Shown here: positions 48,233 to 59,819 of the stretch, piece after piece
Layout of the letters: the number at the start of each line of letters is the position of its first letter
Numbering within the stretch: the stretch's first letter is position 1
DNA from: Amylostereum areolatum
Lineage: Eukaryota > Basidiomycota > Agaricomycetes > Russulales > Stereaceae
Assembly: GCA_012932865.1 (NCBI GenBank)
Contig: SAXG01000060.1
Span: 62,001 to 126,000, forward strand
Length of the DNA: 64,000 nucleotides
Direction: 5' to 3'
Notes under the pieces: model-generated
Told to the model about the DNA's origin: nothing
Seen by the model: the letters and a program-made list of their open reading frames with translations, nothing else
Database searches by the model: none
Made by a program: the position numbers and the translations under genes

Positions 48233-50218
48233 CTATCCGCAGAAGCGCACGTAGTCGACCTTTTCCGAGATACTGCCCACCCATGCCGCGTCCGCATGCC
48301 GTCGTGGAAGACCCAACGTCTTCACAGGCATCCCGCCCGCACGCCGCTCGTCCAAACACGCCTCGAGAAGGGCCACCGCTTCCCCACCGGCCTTCCACCG
48401 TTCCTCATCCACATACGGCCCGCCCTCCGCGCCCGGCCCCATCCCCACCTCGTCCCCATCGCGGTCCTCGAGCAAGAACAGCGTGTGGAGCGCGGGGAAC
48501 AGCGTGTCCTCCTCCGTCGGCGCCGCCCGCGCGAGCATCTTGAGCAGCGCGATGGCGGTCTCCGACTCGTGCACCTCGACGCGGCGCACGTTGCGCGCGC
48601 GCAGGAACAAGCCGAGGAGCTTCGGGCCAACATCGTTGAATGCGACGAGGATGAGGTGGGTGAGCGCGTCGGGGCAGAGCCCGTGGCACGGGTTCAGGCG
48701 GTCGGCGAGGTACGCTTGGGGCCCCTCGACGGCGAGCCGCAGCGCGGGGACGCCGGGTGGGTGGAAGACACCGGCGGAGTGGGCTTCGCGCTCGCGCTCG
48801 TCGTGCCACGCCTCGACGTGCACGGCGACCTGGAGCTCGGGCGCGTACGTGTCGAGGATATCGTACGCGAGCGAGAGCCGGAGGACGCCTGGCGCGCGGG
48901 CGGGGCCCGCGTACCGCGCGAAGAGGTCGGACATGCTGATAATGGCTTGGGTGCCGCCGAGCGTGACGTCGACGCCGGTGGAATGGGGGACGTCGAACCG
49001 CTTTGCGAGGCCGATGCAGTCTTCGATGCAGCGAGGGCCCGCGAGGCGCAAGAGTTTAAGCGTGGGGGGGAGCGCGATGGTGGGGGGGAGCGCGATGGTG
49101 GGGGGGAGGTCGGTGTCGGTGTGTCCGCGTCGGTGGCTGGGGAGCATGATGGGCATGGCTTCTTCGAGGACGAGCTCTTCGAGGAGCGGCATCGAAGTGA
49201 GAAAGTGCACGCGCTGATCCATGGTTGGACAGGGGTTCGGAGGGAAGAGGTGGGCCTCGCCTTGGTAGACGATGCTGAGGTGGGTGAGGTGGGGCAGGTC
49301 CGCGTTCCAGGCGACGGAGCATTGGGTGAGGTAGAGCCGCTTCAGGCGCGGGGCGAAGGCGGAGAGGAAGTTGGCGTGGAACTCGCAGTGGCCGTCGCGC
49401 GAGGACAGTCTGAGAGATTCTAGTCGCGGGAGGGAGATCGGGTCGACTTGGATGCTGCTGTCCCGAGACTGGAGGGACAGCGCGACGTCGCTGCTGGTGA
49501 GGTCCAGCGCACAGATGGAGTTAAGGTCGAGATGGGGGAGGATGGACGGGAGAGGGCGCGATTGACGGGTGCCGGTGGAGGGGGCTGAGGACGAGGCCGA
49601 GGAGGTCGCGAAGAGCGATCGTTGACGGGCTCTGTAGAGGAACATCTGAGCCACGCCGCCAAGGTGAACGAAGGGCGGGTCCGGGTCCGGGTCGTAGTAC
49701 TCGTAGAGCTGAGGCTTGCGGAGGTGTAGAAAGGGATAGTCGGTGAAGTCGAGCCTGATGTCAAGTGGCCTGGATCCGGCGCGGGTGATGATTTCAGATA
49801 CCCATTGAAAGGTCAACGCGGTGCAGTCGAGAGAGGCCCATAAGCTGGAGTGCGCTAACGCGAGCTGTGGTGGCCGTGAGCAAGAACAGCAAGACGAGAA
49901 GACCATGCCGCTTGCCTGACGCCATTCGCTACACACATAGGTCACCACGATCCATCCCATATCGCAATGCTGAGAAAGTCGTCCGGAAAGCTGCTCGCGA
50001 CGGTGGATGTTTTGGACACCATAGCCGTGGTTCGGCCGCGGGTCGGGCACTCGCATCGTTTTGCATCGCCCGGGTGGCGAGACGTCCTTGAGGATGTGGA
50101 AGACTTCGAGCAGGATTTCGGTGGGGAGTCCATGTATGGCCGGGCGGGTTCGAGCGCGATGTCTAGCCAAGGAAAAGGAGGAACTTCCGAAGGTGGCGGG
50201 GATCGATTCGGAGGCCAT
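48233..50218 (-). CDS. F-box protein (second, GC-rich)
   Basis: The first ATG is at 50218 (MASESIPATFGS). The F-box follows: IHGLPTEILLEVFHIL ... MGWIVVTYVCSEWRQ ... LALAHSSLWASLDC. Seventeen residues between WRQ and LALAHSSLW are foreign to the fold and are probably an unspliced 51-nt intron with a GC donor (49865-49915). Another insert before MGWIVV may also be an intron. The rest is a long leucine-rich substrate-binding region (LPRLESLRLSS, PRLKRLYLTQC, LPHLTHLSIVY, PLLEELVLEE). An 18-bp tandem repeat at 49062-49097 encodes repeated LPPTIA units. The stop is at 48233. It is probably a substrate adaptor for an SCF ubiquitin ligase; the substrate is unknown. Confidence 0.75.
   Translation of the reverse strand: MASESIPATFGSSSFSLARHRARTRPAIHGLPTEILLEVFHILKDVSPPGRCKTMRVPDPRPNHGYGVQNIHRREQLSGRLSQHCDMGWIVVTYVCSEWRQASGMVFSSCCSCSRPPQLALAHSSLWASLDCTALTFQWVSEIITRAGSRPLDIRLDFTDYPFLHLRKPQLYEYYDPDPDPPFVHLGGVAQMFLYRARQRSLFATSSASSSAPSTGTRQSRPLPSILPHLDLNSICALDLTSSDVALSLQSRDSSIQVDPISLPRLESLRLSSRDGHCEFHANFLSAFAPRLKRLYLTQCSVAWNADLPHLTHLSIVYQGEAHLFPPNPCPTMDQRVHFLTSMPLLEELVLEEAMPIMLPSHRRGHTDTDLPPTIALPPTIALPPTLKLLRLAGPRCIEDCIGLAKRFDVPHSTGVDVTLGGTQAIISMSDLFARYAGPARAPGVLRLSLAYDILDTYAPELQVAVHVEAWHDEREREAHSAGVFHPPGVPALRLAVEGPQAYLADRLNPCHGLCPDALTHLILVAFNDVGPKLLGLFLRARNVRRVEVHESETAIALLKMLARAAPTEEDTLFPALHTLFLLEDRDGDEVGMGPGAEGGPYVDEERWKAGGEAVALLEACLDERRAGGMPVKTLGLPRRHADAAWVGSISEKVDYVRFCG
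49062..49097 (-). repeat. 18-bp in-frame tandem repeat in the F-box gene
   Basis: Two perfect 18-bp units plus a partial third encode LPPTIA repeats. The length divides by three, so the frame is kept. Confidence 0.85.
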
Positions 50219-50219
50219 G

Positions 50220-51740
50220 TTGGATATCCGGCGCTGGATGTTGTAAGTGAACTCGTGGAAACGACGTTTATTCAATGACTTTGTTGAATACCTCGGCTGA
50301 TATGACCAGACGCTCCCAACGTGGGCTACAACGGCCTGGGGTTTGAAAATTTTGTAACCAAGCTATCGGAGGTTCAAATAAACGTAGCTATGATGTGGTG
50401 TTTTTTCCCCGAGCGCTATTTATTATGCAAACGGCTGTAACGTCAAAGCAATCATCGGCGCCTTCCTGGAATGGATTACTTAGCCCTCTCACCGACAAGT
50501 CAGTAATACTACACTTTATCTATCTTGGCTCTGGCGACGCGCGTTGTTGACCGTGCCTCTATCTACGCATGTCATCGGGTTTCCTCTCGCCTGCTTGGCC
50601 GCCAGAACAAAACCGCACTTCGACGAATTCACGAACACGCGCTACCTCCGTCGCCGCGCCCAAGCCGTGAGGTTATTATCGGTTTGGTGTCGGCTTTAAC
50701 TGACGCAGTGTCGGGTAGAAGGCGACAAGCTAACGAACCATTGTCCAATCCTGCACCCAAAACGTCGCACACGGCGGCCTCCACTAGTTTGGCGACCACA
50801 TTGTGACCTTGACGCCCTCCACCACCCCACGCTCCTATGCATCTCGTACGTTCTTTTCTCTCGTCGCGCTCCCACCCTCTGACCGTTTTACAGGACGTGC
50901 GCAGATCATGGTGTTGTGTCCCAGGCGCATTTGTCGTCCAGCTTTTTTTCTAACATGGTATGAGTAGGCGCTCTCTCCCTGTGCTCCAACTCGGGGACAT
51001 TGGCGTGGGGGGGAGGGGGGTAAACATTCGCTTCAGCTGACTCAGGTGTGTGTTTCGTTGTCATATTCTCCGACGCTCGCGTTCAATTTCCACAGACAGA
51101 CTGGTCCCTACCCGTCTCTTCCCGAGCGCCGCGCTCGCGAGCTCCTCCACCTGGCGCTGAGCAAGTGCGTCCTCGGCATCTGTCCCACCGCCGTTGGTGA
51201 TGCCAGTACCCTGGCTCGACTTCCATCGACTTACCTCCTTCGCCATAAGCGAGACCCCAAGTGCAAGATGCTCGTCCTACTCGGCGAGGCTGGCGGAATG
51301 GAGGACGGACGCGAAGAACAAGGCGACGCGCGCTGCGGGGCTCCCTGTTCCGGAGACGCTCGAGGACCTGCTTGAGGTGTTGAAGGAGGCGTACGATGAT
51401 CTCATCGCGAAGGGCGTTATCGAGCCCCAACCCGAGCGTAGCCCGCCGCGTTCATCTCGGTGGCACATTCTGGACGCGTTCAAGAGGACATCGGGCTTGG
51501 TGGTGTCGTCAGGTTGTTGGAGCGCAGGCGTTATTGGCTGTTCACATTTCCGCGACTTTGGTGGGGTACGTGTGCACGTTACAACGCCCCGCATTTGCCA
51601 TCGTATCGTGTCTGTACTTCTTCTCGTTTGTTCGGGCTCGGGCTCGTTAGGGCACAGGAAAATAGAATGATATTGTTCTGTCTAATCAAGAGAACCAGCC
51701 AAACGTTGCCGCGCCACACAATCACAACCTGCCTGTTGTT
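50220..51740. other. No firm gene; weak plus-strand exon candidate
   Basis: A plus-strand stretch near 51290-51470 reads ETLEDLLEVLKEAYDDLIAKG and looks protein-like, but I could not join it to a start or to a family. The rest shows nothing supportable. Confidence 0.4.
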
Positions 51741-53109
51741 TCAGTAAAAATCTCCTTCATCAATCATCCTCGTCTCCGTCGGCCCAACGATGTCTTCGTA
51801 TGTTTTCTTCCAGCTCGACCCGTAGGCGCGCGACCAGCATCGCAGGGACCCTTGTCCTTGGCGCGCGTCGGACCAGATGACGAGTCGCGTGAAGGCCCGC
51901 CGACTGCGGCCGACACGAAACATCCAGTCGTTGGCGAGATCGTCGTCTGGGTACGCTGGCGATGACAGCGGGATAAGAGTCTTCAACCACAGACACTGAA
52001 GCTTGCTGAGCGATCGCATCGCAAGGACCCAGTCTTCAACTCGCCAGGCTGGGATGAGGCACATCATGCCCTGGTGCCGTGCATAAGCATCTAGAGAAGA
52101 ACAGGCCTGGCGCACGAGTACGTACCTTGGCAATGTACGGGTTTTCCTCGAGCTTGAGGTCGGTAAGACCGGGTGCCCCTGCGGCAATCTTCGACATGGT
52201 GAGCACATCACAGGGGTCGAAGGTGACGTGTAGAACGGTCAGCTTGGAAAGTGTTGCGTTTGTGCTGAGGTTGAACAGCATGGATATGTCGAACACGGCA
52301 TCCGATTGGTCACGGGCGGTGGCGAACAGGCGGGTGAGGGGGGCAAAGGGAGCAAGGGCGGCAGCGCACTTGGGAGGGCAAGAGAGATCGGTGAGGTAGG
52401 GGAGGGATACATTCTTCAGGCAGCAGTCCGTCTTTTCGTCGCAGTGTCCGATCTTCAACGACATCAGGTGGGGGTGCTTCTCCAAGAATGGCCGAATGGC
52501 GGCGTGAGGCAAATTCGTCTCGAAGGCGGCCAAATGAGCGAAAGGCTGAGGTAATAAGAGGGTTGTGGGCGACTGGTTGGAAATATTGAGAACCAATTCT
52601 TCGACAAAGTGAGTGCGCTCGAGGATGCGAAAGATCGACGTTGCGGCGTCGGACAAATGATCGATGATGAGGGTTTCGACGACTAGGGCGGCGGTGGTAC
52701 TCTTCTCGACGCGATCAAGGAAGGCGTCCACCTGCTGGTTCGACGACAGGGCGACCGTCTTTTCAACACGAACGGGGGCCTGAATGGGGGCATGATACCA
52801 TCGGTCAGCTTCCAGTCTACTGCGACAAATGGACGCGCGGACCTTTGTGACCTTTGCCTTCGCTACACTGCGCGTCTTTGCGACGGACGGTTCTTTGCGA
52901 ACGGTCTACGACTGCATCGGACTCTTGGAGTTCACGAGGGGGAAACGCATACGCTTACCGACTTGGCGTGCTTGCGGCTGCGAGTAGTGCTGGTCGATCG
53001 GGTGGCGAGTGGCGCTTGCTGAAAGATTCTCAGTAACGCGCTAGGCTTGAGTTGTCCAGAGTGTACATACCTTGCTCCCATATTTCTTCGCTCGAGTTTG
53101 GAGAACCAT
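51741..53109 (-). CDS. Leucine-rich F-box-family-like protein
   Basis: ATG 53109 (MVLQTRAKKYGSK) joins in phase 0 across a 51-nt intron to a basic exon (QAPLATRSTSTT...KHAKS). A longer intron then leads to APVRVEKTVALSSNQQVDAFLDRVEKS and a leucine-rich body: VETLIIDHL, VEELVLNIS, PHLMSLKIGHC, LPYLTDLSC, LSKLTVLHVTF and GLTDLKLEENPYIAK. The last exon begins HQGMMCLIPAW, contains LSKLQCLWLKTL and ends GDFY at 51741. No clear F-box helix is visible at the N-terminus. The LRR pattern is that of the C-terminal half of fungal F-box proteins, so it may be a diverged or F-box-less relative. Frames are open throughout. Confidence 0.6.
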
Positions 53110-54029
53110 GACGAAAGTTTGTGCGGGCTTGCGAGGTTGAAACGAAGGAGAAGGGAGAAGGCGACGGATTGGAGTGGTCGGGGTGAAGGAGAAGGGAGAA
53201 GGCGCGTCTCCCTCTCTCTCGCCTTTTGGATCGCCCGCCTTTGAACCCCCTGCACAAAGAGCGGCGAAAACCGAGTGGCGGACGGCGAGTAGAGCCTCAA
53301 GGCAGATCTGGAGTCATGGTAGATCGATCATAGACCGCGCGGGTTCCACCGACGTTTCAAGCGGTCGTGTAGAACGTGGTTTGCGGTCAAAATGGGCGGG
53401 AAGCAGTCGAGCAACATGATACGAACCTCGACCACAGCGATTCGTCGGGTGGACATCGGGCCTGTTTCTATCACCTGTGTCTATCGTGGAGGGGAAAATC
53501 GACAGGAGCCGCGAAACAAGGTGTGCGGGGGGTCATACATCATACATCATGCACCAAAGCAGGGGGCCAACTGTACGGACCGAAAACGAAGTTTCAGTGA
53601 ACAGCGAATCCACAAACGTGCCTTAAAATACCAGAGGCTGTCGATACCAGTCCTTGGTCTGAGATCCAGTGTGGACACTGTGGAGAAGGAAGGCGGAGGT
53701 CGATTGAGAACGCGGCGAGAATGGAATGCCAAAGCAACAGGATACTGAGGAACGAAGAACGAAGGCACGACCATCGGACCGGGTTATCCGTACTCGTCGA
53801 TATCAACCCTGACAAGTCTGTCGTCCGCCCACAGTCTGCTACTCCCATCCATTTGTCTTACCGTCCACTGCCAGTCATCTACCGTCCATTGCCAGTCATG
53901 GACCATATCCTCAAAACCTGCCGGCTGAATTTGCGTAACAACGACTTTTGAGCGGACCCATGCCATCCGTCAATATCCCTTTCGGCCGCGCTTTGGCACA
54001 GTCCCCTTGGATTGTGGACTGTCACAACC
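53110..54029. other. No gene recognised
   Basis: Only short open stretches are seen, plus a 21-bp tandem duplication at 53860-53900 (unit ACCGTCCAYTGCCAGTCAT). Confidence 0.45.
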
Positions 54030-55496
54030 ATGAAACAGCCTTTTCAGCCGATACGCAAGCCCGTTATGCCCTTTGTGGGATTCTATCGTGTCAGACTTAA
54101 AAGTAAGTTGTCGTTGCTGGTCACCTCGTTCCGAGTCTCCTCACATCGAAATCCGCCATCTCGCCCCTCACCCCCCACGTCTTACTCCATGCCAGACACT
54201 TCTCCTCCGCCGTTCGTCCCTTTTCACAAGCAGGTTTTTCCTGTTTGCAGTCGCTCCCTGCGGTTGAAGCATCTCAACTCTTGCATCGTCCCGGGTTGTA
54301 CTTGCTCTGCTCTGCCCGTAAGTGACATGCTTCCATACCGTTTCCCGGTTGTTTTCTCAATCTTTTCTTCCAGTTAACTTTGATATCAACCACTGTATCC
54401 GCGCGCGAAATCGACGCCCGAACCCGTATTGAGCGGACCTCCGGCGCAGATACCCCGTACGTGTCCATCCCGTACTCTTCATTCGTCCTCGTGTTCATCT
54501 GTGCCCAGTTCTCCAGGAACATCAGAGGACGACGAACCTTGCGAACGTCATTCCATACGACGGTCCCCCCCACGTGCCGCGCCTCAACCGACCTCGCCCT
54601 CGCCCTCGCCCGTTCGGGTTGACTATACCACACCTCGGCATGTGTCCCAAACAAGTCAAACACCGCAAGATCACTCTCAGAGCGACACACCTCGCGAGCT
54701 CCCTTCTACTCCTCCATCTTCTCCACCGCCCTCGTCCCTCCCCTCTTCTTCGACTTCCCACCGCAATCGTCAACAGTTGGTATTCACCGTGGTGGAGCAG
54801 AGGCCTACGTCCTTCGATATAGCCCGTCCGGAGAGCGACACACCCTGCGAGCCCCCTTCTACAAAGTCATCTCGGTCACCACACCCGTCTCCTCCACTTG
54901 CCTCGTCCCCATGTCGCAAGCGGCCCTTCGCGTTTACCGTGCGGGAGCCTACGTCTCCGGCCAAGCGACCACGACAATGCTCCGAACAGGAAGGGACCGA
55001 GTCTGCGACGTCGACCTCTCAAACCCCTACGCTTGCTGACGAGCCAACGCCTCCAACATTGGAAGAAACAGAGCCGGGGGTTTCACTCGCGGCGTCGACC
55101 TCCAATACCTCACTCTCTTCCATCGTGTCCTCGTCCAGCGATTGCGATCGGTACGAAGACGCGCCCTCCTTGCGAATCCGCAGGTTCGTTTCGAAGATCA
55201 AATCTCTGAAAGTGAATTTCACTTGGTTCGAGGCATCGGGTAACGAACCCCTCTCCTCGGCGCCCTCTTTTCCCGCCAAAGTCGGCGATGTGTTTCTTTA
55301 CAAGCACCGGGGCCATCCGTCACTCCAGATCTGGATCCGAACGACCGGGAACTGTTGGTCGCTGTCCAAATCTGAGGAGGGTCATCCGCTCTATACAAAC
55401 TACCGCCTCTACATGCTGGCAACAGGCGTTCCGAGTTGGGTCACGAAGAAAACCATCGCAACGTACAAAGCCCGGAACAAAAACGGCGCGTTATGA
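54030..55496 (+). CDS. Disordered protein with a compact C-terminal domain
   Basis: Reading from ATG 54030, exon 1 ends at CTCSALP with donor GTAAGT (54320). Exon 2 (LTLISTTVSAREIDAR...GADTP) begins at 54375. A second intron at about 54457-54510 joins in phase to SPGTSEDDEPCERHS. A long Ser/Pro/Thr-rich disordered stretch follows (to about 55150), with two short similar motifs (QLVFTVVEQRPTS and PFAFTVREPTSPAKRPR), the second resembling a nuclear localisation signal. The last 95 residues look folded: KVNFTWFEASG, FPAKVGDVFLYKHRGHPSLQIW, WSLSKSEEGHPLYTNYRLYML, VPSWVTKKTIATY. I do not recognise this domain. The frame is intact and the stop is at 55496. The start could instead be the ATG at 54190. 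Confidence 0.55.
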
Positions 55497-55499
55497 GGC

Positions 55500-56560
55500 A
55501 TGTTCCGTTACGGTCTGCTATTCCCGCGTATGCTGACCGCGACTTCTCAGGCGATGAGAGTCGGTCTATCTGGCGCTCTGCGTCTTGTGCTCACCACGGT
55601 GCGGTCGATTGGAGGGCTATACCATACTTGTACTTATATTAAACCCCTTGTTGTTGTTCTTCTTCCCATATTCCGTACTTGGCTGATCAATCGGATGAAT
55701 TAACGAACTGTTCGAAATATGGGGATACGTAGCAGTTCTCGTAGCCAGATATCAAATAAGTAGACGGTATTAGAAAACGTGAAACTGGGGGATACACGAC
55801 GCGCGCGTCGGCAGTTGAACGTTACTTAACACACCCTTCCACTTGCCATCTCGTCGCCCTCGCCCTCGTTCGCATTCGATGTGGTAACCCACCGACAGAA
55901 GGCACACCATCTACTCTCTCTGTATCTGCAGAATGCAGGTCCAAATGCAGCTCGTCGTACGTCCAGCGTCGACTTCCTCTTCGTCCATAGTCCCTAAAAG
56001 TTAACAGCAGGATCAACGTACGACCCCGCGTAGCGGCACCTTTTGACCCCCAACAATATCCGCCGCACACGTATCTGAATTTTTGCTCTCGTCGTCCGCA
56101 AATATGCTTGGGGTCATGCGAAGGTACGTTGCCGTTGCAAACCAACCCCGCACACAATGCTCACTCCGATCGTTGTTCACTATTCAACCCAGACTTCAAC
56201 TGTCCATTCTCTACGCATACGCGCGTCCAATGACGATCGGAAAGACGAGTCTTACTCCTCCCCATCTCGACGAACCCAACAAGAAGATCGAGGAGAGGTG
56301 CTTGCCCGAGGACAAGCACGCTCGACAGGGTCGAACTTGTGTATCCGTAAACTGGCTTGGTCGCCGCGTTTCTGCCTTCCCAGATGAACTGATGTCGATA
56401 CAAGGTGGCTGCGGGCTTTGCATCGCACGCAGTGGGAGACTGCAAGCCTCTTCGTCGCGATCCCTTATGCTCAGATGGAGTGTTTTCTTCATTGCAGACC
56501 TTTTCATCAAACGTAAGTGTTACTACAAATGCGTCGCTCGCATGGCTGACCTCTTGCGTA
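55500..56560. other. No gene recognised
   Basis: A plus-strand open stretch at 56101-56565 could hold exons, but I found no family resemblance and no firm joins. Confidence 0.4.
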
Positions 56561-56564
56561 GGTG

Positions 56565-57690
56565 ACTCTAATGACGGCGACGACGCGCGCTCAGACCCGT
56601 AGACACGAACGCCCCCCCCTCAAGAGGCCCTTCATTTTCACCGACATCACCGCGCGGCTCTCCTCCACCAAACGCCAGCCAACAAGTTCTTTCCCCGGCT
56701 CACCGAGCCCTTTTCGCGACCCCCCAGACAAGTTCGAGTGCTTGTATGCGCCCTCGCAAGAGCTTCTCATGCAAGTCGGGGACGGGCACCAACGGAGGAT
56801 CTCAAGGTCGACCAGAACGCCCCGGTCACGAAAGAGCGGCTTAAGAAGTGCAAGGGCCTTGCACCTATCGGGGACGGTGTCGCACGCCCTGCTCAGGCCG
56901 CCAGTCCAATATCGCTCCTGCGCACGGCCGTCTGTGCGGTTCCAGACAGGGTTGTTGAATACCTCGCCAGCTCTCGCGCCCTCGTCCCCTTTCCATGTGG
57001 AACAAGACGCGGAAGCCCAAGCTCGTTGCCATTAATCGGATATGGACGTCCCAACCCTGGACGCAATGGACGTGAGGTGTGTCGTTTCTCTTTTTCGGTG
57101 CCGGAAGTGGGCGAAACTGACGGTAGCTTCCAGGGCGAGATCACGAGCTTCAGCATTTTGTCACTCTCCCACTACCAGACGCAATCGACTTTTCCCGGCA
57201 TCCAGATACCGTAGCCACTGGGAGCGGGACCTCTCCTGGATCGGGGCCGTTCCTTCGTTTCCAGAGCGAAAGTTGGGTCCGTACCACAGGTGGAACATCT
57301 ATCTTCTTTGTCTCTCCCCGTCTTCGACTCCAAAGACTGGGATATGCTTATAATGTGGTATGTCTTTCGATTGCTCAATACTATCTCGCTGATAACTCAT
57401 TCTAGAAAGGAAACATTCCGGACCATCGAGCCCTCGTTCGTCATATGTTTGCCCTCTGAAATATCCACCGGTCCGACAGCCCTACATGGCACCGTTCAAA
57501 GCTCAAGCATCAAGAATGTATCCACCCCCATACCCGAAGGAGCTCTTCCATGTCACGAAGAATGCTGGGACGCAACTGGACATACGTGCTCTCAAAGAGC
57601 TACCTAGACGTCGGCGACTGGTCCATGTGTCGCTCTGCGTCCATGTTCGAGGTTCGGCCAGGGGAGGGGCCGGACGTCGGATCGAAACCT
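56565..57690 (+). CDS. Possible diverged exon cluster of an unrecognised protein
   Basis: Several plus-strand pieces look coding: RPFIFTDITARLSSTKRQPTS (56625), LKVDQNAPVTKERLKKCKG (56800), WERDLSWIGAVPSFPERKLG (57215) and FKAQASRMYPPPYPKELFHV (57500). The first resembles the short PFAFTV...AKR motif of the gene at 54030-55496. Frames differ from piece to piece, and I could not build a continuous spliced product, so this may be a decayed gene. Confidence 0.25.
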
Positions 57691-57699
57691 AGGAATGAG

Positions 57700-58320
57700 T
57701 TCACAAGGAAAGGATGGGACACAAGCTTCTCGCGGCGTCTGGGGGGTGGGCCGCCGACGAAAAAGTGTTAGCATGTGAACGAGGTCTGCCATTCGAGATG
57801 GCACTCGAAGACGGTCGACGTGACAGGCGGCGGCGGGCTTGCCCAGGCGGCGGCAGCTAGGACTGGTGGGACGAAACTTGGCGTAGATGATATGGGCTGG
57901 GTGCGGGGACATTGTCCGTGTTCGAGGTGGTGAACGTTTCTTCCCCCCCGTCTTGTCTTCGAGCGGGTCGTTCCTCGCAGGAGAAGAAGGCAGTGATATT
58001 CATACATACCCCGCCGCCGGCCATTTCAGGTCTGCCTTATACCATGGTTTCATGTATTCGACCACGTCCTCTGCCTCGTCCATTTTGCACACTGTAATGG
58101 GATAAGGCGCTCCTGTGGCCTCGCACACCCAATGTGACGGACGCCCAAGCTAGGCGGGCGTGGTTCACATAAGTAATGATATAACTGCATAGCTTTCAAT
58201 TGGATATGTAGGACCTCCAAACATTTAGAGGCGCGCCACGATGTTGAGTGTATTGTACTTATATTGTACCGCGGTGCCAACAGTCCCACAGTTCCCACAG
58301 CGTTGATTTTTTCTGTCCCA
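57700..58320. other. No gene recognised
   Basis: Only short open stretches are seen here. Confidence 0.45.
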
Positions 58321-58324
58321 ACGT

Positions 58325-58996
58325 TTAAAAACGAGCTTTATACACCGAGAAGCTAGTAAGGGCGTAATTAATTTTCGGCAATGAATAAGAGAGTAGACCA
58401 TACCCTCGGCGAATCCAGGCGCCCCAAGGGCCGTAGTAATTGAGAACATTGGACGGAGCCTCGGGGTGATTGAAGATACGAGTAACCACGATACCAAGAA
58501 CGCCACCCAACATGATGATGAGCAAAAACTTGTAGACCGCCCTACGTTCTGCGACTTGTAGGTCATGGCGGCGACGATCCATAATCATCGTGACGGTGGA
58601 GCCCAAGGTTTCATTCGCCCTGCGTATCTCGGCGTTGGCAGTCTTGACTTCTTTGGACGCAGGGAGGGTGGATTCTACTAGCACTTGAGGAGAGCAAATG
58701 CATGCAACGCGGAGGCAACGTACCTTGGTATGACCGCAGCGTTTGTTCCAAAGCAAGGATTTTCGTCCACGCCTCTTCGAGAGTTACCTGCCTCTGCATT
58801 TTGCGTAAGTATGACAAAAAGTTCGACGAATATTACTCACCAAGACCGGTCCTTGATTATCTCTGGAGGATCCTGGCAATTGTGAGCCAGTGAGCGCACC
58901 GCCCGCCACTGAGTGGGAAGTACCCGGCATTGAGTGGCCCTGTGCAAGGTCGACCTCTACCACAATCACGTTAACAATCTCGCATGCATTCACCAT
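58325..58996 (-). CDS. Coiled-coil protein with a C-terminal membrane span
   Basis: ATG 58996 starts MVNACEIVNVIVVEVD, followed by a Gly/Ser-rich stretch to a GTGAGT donor at 58840. The next exon (RQVTLEEAWTKILALEQTLRSYQ) is amphipathic. After another short intron come VESTLPASKEVKTANAEIRR, with helical heptads to DLQVAERRAV, and a hydrophobic segment FLLIIMLGGVLGIVVTRIF. A short tail ends at 58325. The arrangement predicts a single-pass protein with a coiled-coil domain. No family was recognised. The frame is intact over the joins that I tested. Confidence 0.5.
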
Positions 58997-58999
58997 GAT

Positions 59000-59790
59000 A
59001 TGCGCACGGCGAGAATCCGTTCGGTGTAGCGTGCGCCCTGGGGTAGAAGGCTGTGGGCTGGATTTCTGTCAAAGGAGACATTGGTCCTCATTAGAGCAGG
59101 GGGATGTGCGGGAGGCGGATGGAGTACCTGTGCGGACGACATATGGGCGCGATTGTGAGTGGGGTTGCCGTGGGATGGCTCGACGGAGACAGAAGGGTGT
59201 TGTCGTGGTAAGGAGATGAGTGGCAAAAAGATAGATGTCAAGAGGTTATAAAGGAAAACTCGCCAGAGGCACCCACGAGGCGTCCTTGCGGAGTCTGCCG
59301 TATGTCTTCGAGCGATGACCTGGTGTAGATTCAGTTTGAAAGAGAGCGACACTATTATAAGATCCACTTATCATGAAATGCAGACAACGCTACGTTGTTA
59401 GAGTACTACTAGTATCAACAGCCTTGATTTGAGCAGTGATGTGGATGCCGCTAGAATTAGTTACTCGTTGCGCGAAAGAGGAGAGGGATGTCAATGGATG
59501 TTCCAGAAGGTTGGAAGGCCCTGAATGGACGATGCGATGAGGTCGTGGGCTCGGAGTGGATGCCGCCAGAATTAGTTACTCGTTGCGCGAGGAGGGAGGG
59601 GATGATCGTAGAGTACTTGGGAGGATACATCTATGCGGTGGTACTTTCAAGCTACAAATTACAATTGATCTCGTGGACTTGCTCCTCGCACGGGACGGAC
59701 CCATGACGCGGCGTGACGCACGCTTCGCTTTTCTCCACGTTATCTTCACCCCAGAGTCTCGATCGACCTCTTTCCTTCCGCCTTCGCTCT
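59000..59790. other. No gene recognised; contains a short direct repeat
   Basis: Only short open stretches plus the 115-bp-spaced direct repeat listed separately. Confidence 0.45.
59441..59603 (+). repeat. Direct repeat, units of about 48 bp spaced 115 bp apart
   Basis: The unit GTGGATGCCGC(T/C)AGAATTAG and its continuation through TTACTCGTTGCGCGA occurs at 59441-59490 and 59556-59603 with a few mismatches. Confidence 0.85.
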
Positions 59791-59819
59791 GCGTTCTTGT
59801 CAACTATCGAACAGTCAGC

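Noticed and set aside
48101..49423. A 440-codon plus-strand protein
   Set aside because: It is the antisense of the GC-rich F-box gene; its Arg/Gly/Glu-rich product has no protein sense and the opposite strand has a clear F-box.
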